From the NCBI GenBank assembly GCA_035578175.1, contig JAQMRL010000008.1:60816541-60880540 (forward strand): a stretch of 64,000 nucleotides of DNA, written 5' to 3'. Under the pieces are notes generated by a model. It was given only the letters and a program-made list of their open reading frames with translations. It made no database searches and was not told the DNA's origin. This document shows, one piece after another, positions 59,857 to 64,000 of this stretch. Position 1 is the stretch's first letter. Each line of letters starts with the position of its first letter. Made by a program: the position numbers and the translations under genes. The stretch comes from Catonia carolina. Taxonomy: Eukaryota > Arthropoda > Insecta > Hemiptera > Achilidae.

Positions 59857-60592
59857 GGGTACCCGGAACGAAAGAAATTGGAAAATTTTCACATTTTCGG
59901 TTTTTTCAAACTATTAAAATTTAGAGTATCCTGCATCCAACGATACGGGTCTAATTGTCGGGGGTTTTGCAGTTTTGTTTTTGTAATTACAAATATACTG
60001 AATCCTCACGTTATTTTTTAAACGTTAGGCCCTACCATTTGCATAAAATCTCTATTTTTTAATGGCAACAGATAAACACAACATAATTACATATTTTTTT
60101 TATTTTGTGCGATATTTTTTGTTTTAAGACTTTAATGTAGCACCAGACCACTTGTGAATATAACAAGTTATATTAACCTCTGAACTGTACAAAATAACAC
60201 ATCGAATTATTTAACGTATAATGTGTTCTCTTTTAGTTTTTTCTTGTTTCCCGTAAATAGCAATTTTTGAAGCATAAGGAACATTTTCTAAGCCAACTGC
60301 GAATGGATTTCAATGCAATTTTTGCACAGCCTTTCATATAATAATTTCAATGTATTGAGTTAATATTACAGTAAAATAATGTATTTAAATATTTATTTTC
60401 CACTTCAATAGGCAAAAGTAATGATTTTCAAAAAAGGTAATTTCAAAAACAATGTCTTATCTTCGTAACAATACATTATCAAGATGCTACTAACTCAGTG
60501 GGTGTAGAATAGCCTGAAAAGTAACCACAAAAAAATTGGACAGGATAACTCGAACAGTTTTTGAGAAAATGTTCCTTACATTAACATTACGG
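59857..60592 (-). mobile_element. TTAA MITE copy 2, in LINE A RT
   Basis: Begins GGGTACCCGGAACG right after TTAA (59853-59856). The body is the reverse complement of 20331-21057. The far end stops at CATTAACATTACGGA, about 20 bases short of the expected terminus, so the TIR and TSD on that side are deleted. LINE sequence resumes at once. Confidence 0.85.
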
Positions 60593-61607
60593 AAGACCAA
60601 AGAACGGTATAAAAATAAACTATCTTGCTTTTACAGACAACCTAGCAATCGTTTCTAGAAACACGGAAACACCAAGAACAGATAAAGCCAATATAGATAA
60701 ACACCAAGTACAGAATACAACCAGTTAAAGCTGAAATACAAATTTCCTTCGAAAAACTAAATACATATAAAACATCAAAACAGCCCCGCATCACCTGACA
60801 CAATACGGAAAATTAGGAAAGTTGATAGCTTTAAGTACCTAGTGAAGATAACCAAAGATAAGGGAGAAGGAAGCGAACAACTACAGACGAGGAAAAATGG
60901 CCGGTTTACTTCGAGGAACTCACCACTTTTATAAGAAGAACGCACTCTCCAGACAAGCCAGGATTAGACATAATACAGCGATAAAACCTGTGGGTCTGTA
61001 CGCAAGTGAGTGTATTAAAATGACCGGGAAGCCTGGTCTAAGAGGAGCAGAGAAATTTGAGAGATAGATCGTCCGCAAGATAATGGGTTCGAGAAGATAG
61101 TAGACGGACAATAAAGGTTAAAAGGTCGAGAAGAAGTGTACAAAGGAAACGACCGAATAATGATAACGTTTAGAGAAAGGAAGCCAAAATTTTACGGACA
61201 CCTGTAGATACAGAATGGATGACAACCGGTTGACAAAACAATTATTTAAGGCACTTAAAAATAACTAGACCTAAGGTGTCGGATAAATGGTTTAGAGAAG
61301 TCAAAAAGGATATTGGGGTAACCGGAATAAACCGAGAAAATTTAGTTAACCAAACCAAATTCAGGCAACTACGTAATTAAGGACTTTAAGGGCTTCCATG
61401 AAGAGCAAAAATAGAACACCGCGTAGACAGAAGAAAGAAGAAAAGCCTACAGTGAGCAAATGCTGAGAATGTGGGCTGCGAAAACAGGTTCCAGAGGCTT
61501 ACATCACCTCACGTGGTTTAAAATTGGCCCTTTACGAGAAAAAATTAGTGTTCTTTATAGTTGCTTATGTATTTTATTATTGCTTTCCCTGCGTCAGCGC
61601 AGAATCA

Positions 61608-61835
61608 GTGACTGCAGAAACGACGTAAGTAATTTTTTTCAAAATGAGTTTTCATTCACATCTGCTAAATTACATGTCGATACATTGTGTGTATAAACAA
61701 CACAATTCGTATTCATTTAGAATGATTTTTCATATGCGTTTTCATATACGTTGAGTGTAAAAACAACGCAAGTCACTGAAAGTCATAAAGTTCTGCATAA
61801 GTCAGTGACTTGTGTAGTTTCTGCAATCACCACGG
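61608..61835 (+). repeat. Cluster of GAAAC-ACG-AAGTCA motifs
   Basis: Related strings GCAGAAACGACGTAAGTAA (61613), GTAAAAACAACGCAAGTCAC (61754) and, inverted, GTGACTTGTGTAGTTTCTGC (61803). Another lies at 63950 (GTAGAAACTACGTAAGTCAT). They surround the transposase-like gene and may be subterminal transposase-binding repeats. Confidence 0.5.
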
Positions 61836-63663
61836 AGTAGTGGAGCGCTGTTTACTCATCAGTCGATCTGCTGTAGCCGAAAGTATTGTTTACAAACGGC
61901 GCGCTAGGAAATTTCATTCAAAAATAGATGAAATAGTTAAATTATGCGAAGAAAAAGATGATTTGGTCCGGATCAGTTTTGATTTTATCAAAAATTTGCC
62001 ACTCCCACACCTGCCAGTTCAAGACGTATTTTATCAAATTTTTTAATTTTTAATTTACCATAAGGAGGATGCAAAAAAGGACTAACGAAATTTGTCTAAT
62101 GCTACTAAAATATGTAAATAACAACATTCCAGCAACAACAAAAACATTGTACTTGGTTTCTGACGGATGCCCAGGGCAAAACAAAAATCACACTGTGATG
62201 CGTTTATGTCTTGGCCTAGTTGACACTGTGCGTTTTGATAAAATTATCCATATCTTTCCCATTAGAGGCCATTCCTAATTGCCCAATGACAGAAATTTTG
62301 TTATAATAAAGAAGAAATTGAAGAAGTTTGACCAAAATTACTTAACACAACAGTACATTAACATAATAAAAGCCAGTAGTGATAAATTCAATGTAGAAAC
62401 TCTCAACACTTATGACGCTTTAGAGTTCAAGAAGTGGTGGCCAGCAAATTATAAACGTGTTTGTCTTTCTACTGACTCATATGGTAAACAGGTCCCTAAA
62501 CATTTGAAACAGGCATTAGCTCCCTCAGAGTATCTGAAATATGAATATTCTTCGCCTTGTAAGGGAAAAATCATTACGCAAGAGTTTATTGATTGTGCGT
62601 TGAAAACACTGTTTTTGATGTACGAAAAGCAGGAGGATACTGCCAACATGCTTGCACTCCAACACAGAAAGCATTTGGTGAGAAGATACCAATTAATATA
62701 AACAAACTTGACTCCATCATTAGTCAATCATCGAGAGAAATATAGCTTGGCAAAAGGAATGGAAACGAGTAAGTGATCGTTACAGTATCGATGTCTCTTT
62801 CTTTTCAATAGATGGGCTGAGGGTGGATGATATTTTGAGAGGAATTTAGTCCAGCTGGAACGATGCTATCAAAACGGGCTGGCATAATAGTAGCACGCGA
62901 GTACTGACCAGCCAATTGAGGTTTGATTTGGATTACGTGTACGGAGAAGGCGATTTTATTCTGATAAGATGGTTTTTCAAAGCGAGAATGGAGCTTATAA
63001 AGTTAAATAAATACGACTTTAAGAAAGATATTAAATTATGCTCCCTGTGTAGCAAAAACGAGGAAGAGGACGTAATGCATTTCGTTGCTAGATGCCCGGT
63101 TTTGAAGGAATTTAGGAAGAAACGATTCGGAAAGTTAGAGCTGCAAGTGGATGAAGTTGTGAGGTGTTTGAATGGCGAAAACTGGAAAAAATAGCTTACT
63201 TTTGGAAATATGCCTGGAAATACAGATATGAATTGGTTCAAGAGTTTAATTATTAATTTAGTGTATGTAATTTCTGATACAGCAATACATTAGTTAATAT
63301 AATTTTTATTTATTTTTATTCATTTTTTTTTATTTTTCTATATTTTATTTTGATTATTATTTTAAATAGTAGTTTATTAAATGGTTATTATTTAAAAGGA
63401 AAAAAAAGAAAAAGTGTGATCCAACCTCTCAGACGGCTACGGCCATGAGTGTTGTCTTTTAGAATTTAAGGGAAAATATTGTAATAGCTCAATTGTAACT
63501 GAACAAAAATAAAATAAAGACCTTTATTACAAACAAACTTGACGATATTGCAAAGTTGAAACCGTACATTCTGCAAGAGTTCCTAAAATTTTACGAAAAT
63601 AGTGATAATTGGCTATCAACACAGGAGGATCACCGAGACGATAACGAAGATGAGTTATTTTGA
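61820..63663 (+). pseudogene. Transposase-like gene (SDGCPGQNKN type), split by a LINE
   Basis: Segments in order: KFHSKIDEIVKLCEEKDD, LPLPHLPVQDVFYQI, a gap, RTNEICLMLLKYVNNNIP, YLVSDGCPGQNKNHTVMRL, HIFPIRGHS, an in-frame TAA at 62276 where the family normally has an aromatic residue, PNDRNFVIIKKKLKKFD, then a 140-codon open stretch to 62701. The end, DIAKLKPYILQEF to DEDELF and TGA at 63661, lies beyond the LINE at 62713-63530. Asp in SDG and His in RGHS fit a nuclease core. I recall similar proteins as DUF7869-type, transposon-borne and abundant in arthropods; this name needs a search. Dead by one stop, one short deletion, a 2-bp slip and the insertion. Confidence 0.65.
62713..63530 (+). 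mobile_element. LINE 3' end (C-x9-H-x4-C finger), 13-bp TSD
   Basis: AAACAAACTTGAC flanks it at 62700-62712 and 63531-63543. The frame 62916-63194 encodes the C-terminal domain with LCSLCSKNEEEDVMHFVARC, a C-x2-C-x9-H-x4-C finger found at the C-terminus of I/R1/Jockey-group LINEs. A ~335-bp AT-rich 3' UTR follows, with AAAATAAAATAAAG near the end but no poly(A). The upstream part is broken by stops. It is 5'-truncated. Confidence 0.8.
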
Positions 63664-64000
63664 GACAGTAATTTTTATTATGATAATGTATATTATTGGG
63701 CATTTTATTTTTTTGTGACAGTGTATGAACTAGCAGTGATATTTCAATCTTTCATGACAACAGTAAATGATCAGCTGATTTTTATTTTTTACTGCTATTA
63801 TTGTGTGATTATTATGGTATGTGTGATTTGAATATTTTTTCAATTTTAGATAAATTGGATTATATTATCTACATTGATTGTATTAATAAAATACTTTTTA
63901 ATCAATATAATAATAATAATCATTTTTTGAAAATTAAGGTCATTGAGTGTAGAAACTACGTAAGTCATTAAAATAAATTATTTTGAAAATTCTCAACCCA
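63664..64000. other. 3' flank of the transposase-like gene
   Basis: AT-rich DNA after the stop at 63661. It ends with a GTAGAAACTACGTAAGTCAT motif (63950-63969) that resembles the cluster at 61608-61835. The window stops before any clear terminus. Confidence 0.4.

Larger units (their letters stand above)
58310..61550 (+). mobile_element. EN-RT LINE 'A' copy 3 (endonuclease to 3' end), split by a MITE
   Basis: Pieces in order: FGTINIRTLLQTGKLK and LALQETRF (endonuclease motif with its Glu, about 58410-58530), VRFLVGEFNAEIGKQ (EN motif, Asp of the GDFNA box changed to Glu), ELKNNEAAGEDSICAEMLKH (59195), VVFADFKKAYDSVDQQ (RT motif A, 59570), VRPGDGLSP (motif B', 59760), a MITE at 59857-60592, YLAFTDNLAIVSRNTE (motif C, 60630), KLRKVDSFKYL-like thumb, then the C-terminus and MLRMWAAKTGSRG at 61460. 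Many stops and frameshifts. Apparently near full length except for the 5' UTR. Confidence 0.85.

Noticed and set aside
62449..62727. 92-codon minus-strand frame (and 62933-63241 minus)
   Set aside because: Antisense shadows of the transposase-like gene and of the LINE finger domain.

Overview
This window looks like AT-rich (visibly well over 60% A+T) nuclear DNA of an arthropod, most probably an insect. That rests on the repeat content: decayed EN-RT, Jockey-like and R1-like non-LTR retrotransposons, PIF/Harbinger, pogo/Tigger, hAT-like, Tc1/mariner-like and TTAA-target DNA transposons, and several tRNA-derived SINE types. There is no bacterial gene organisation, and almost every open frame is short. 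A hemipteran is a guess I cannot prove. I see no rRNA gene, no CRISPR array, and no convincing functional tRNA gene.

Only one segment looks like host coding sequence: a first coding exon on the minus strand (2196-2488) ending at a perfect CAG|GTAAG donor. Its partner exons are not recognisable, so they probably lie to the left, outside the window. I do not recognise its product.

The rest is a graveyard of nested mobile elements in AT-rich spacer. (1) About 1-12.3 kb: the exon and five copies of a ~390-bp retroposon (called here SINE-390), one of them inside an older dispersed repeat, plus a Jockey fragment and an EN-RT LINE fragment. (2) 13-17.2 kb: a 757-bp foldback made from two converging pieces of a mariner-like transposon, a LINE fragment, and a full copy of a ~950-bp dispersed repeat carrying a (TG)n tract (called here the TG-element). 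(3) 17.4-25.2 kb: tRNA-derived SINEs, another SINE-390, a 727-bp TTAA-flanked MITE, and LINE 3' ends with GAA-type tails. (4) 27-34.4 kb: a CA-repeat element, a LINE split by an R1-like LINE, and a Tigger copy. (5) 34.7-46.9 kb: SINEs, a hAT-like element inside a SINE, a SINE fused into a Jockey RT, a 282-bp MITE and an 80-bp-TIR element carrying a SINE-390. (6) 47-57.6 kb: four more TG-element copies, one split by a Harbinger transposon whose three catalytic motifs are still legible. (7) 58.3-64 kb: the longest LINE (EN to 3' end), interrupted by the second TTAA MITE, then a transposase-like gene (SDGCPGQNKN motif) split by a LINE tail.

Nothing here forms an operon or pathway. The useful information is stratigraphic: target-site duplications and restored empty sites give the order of insertions. 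Family names are from recognised motifs and memory; no database search was possible.
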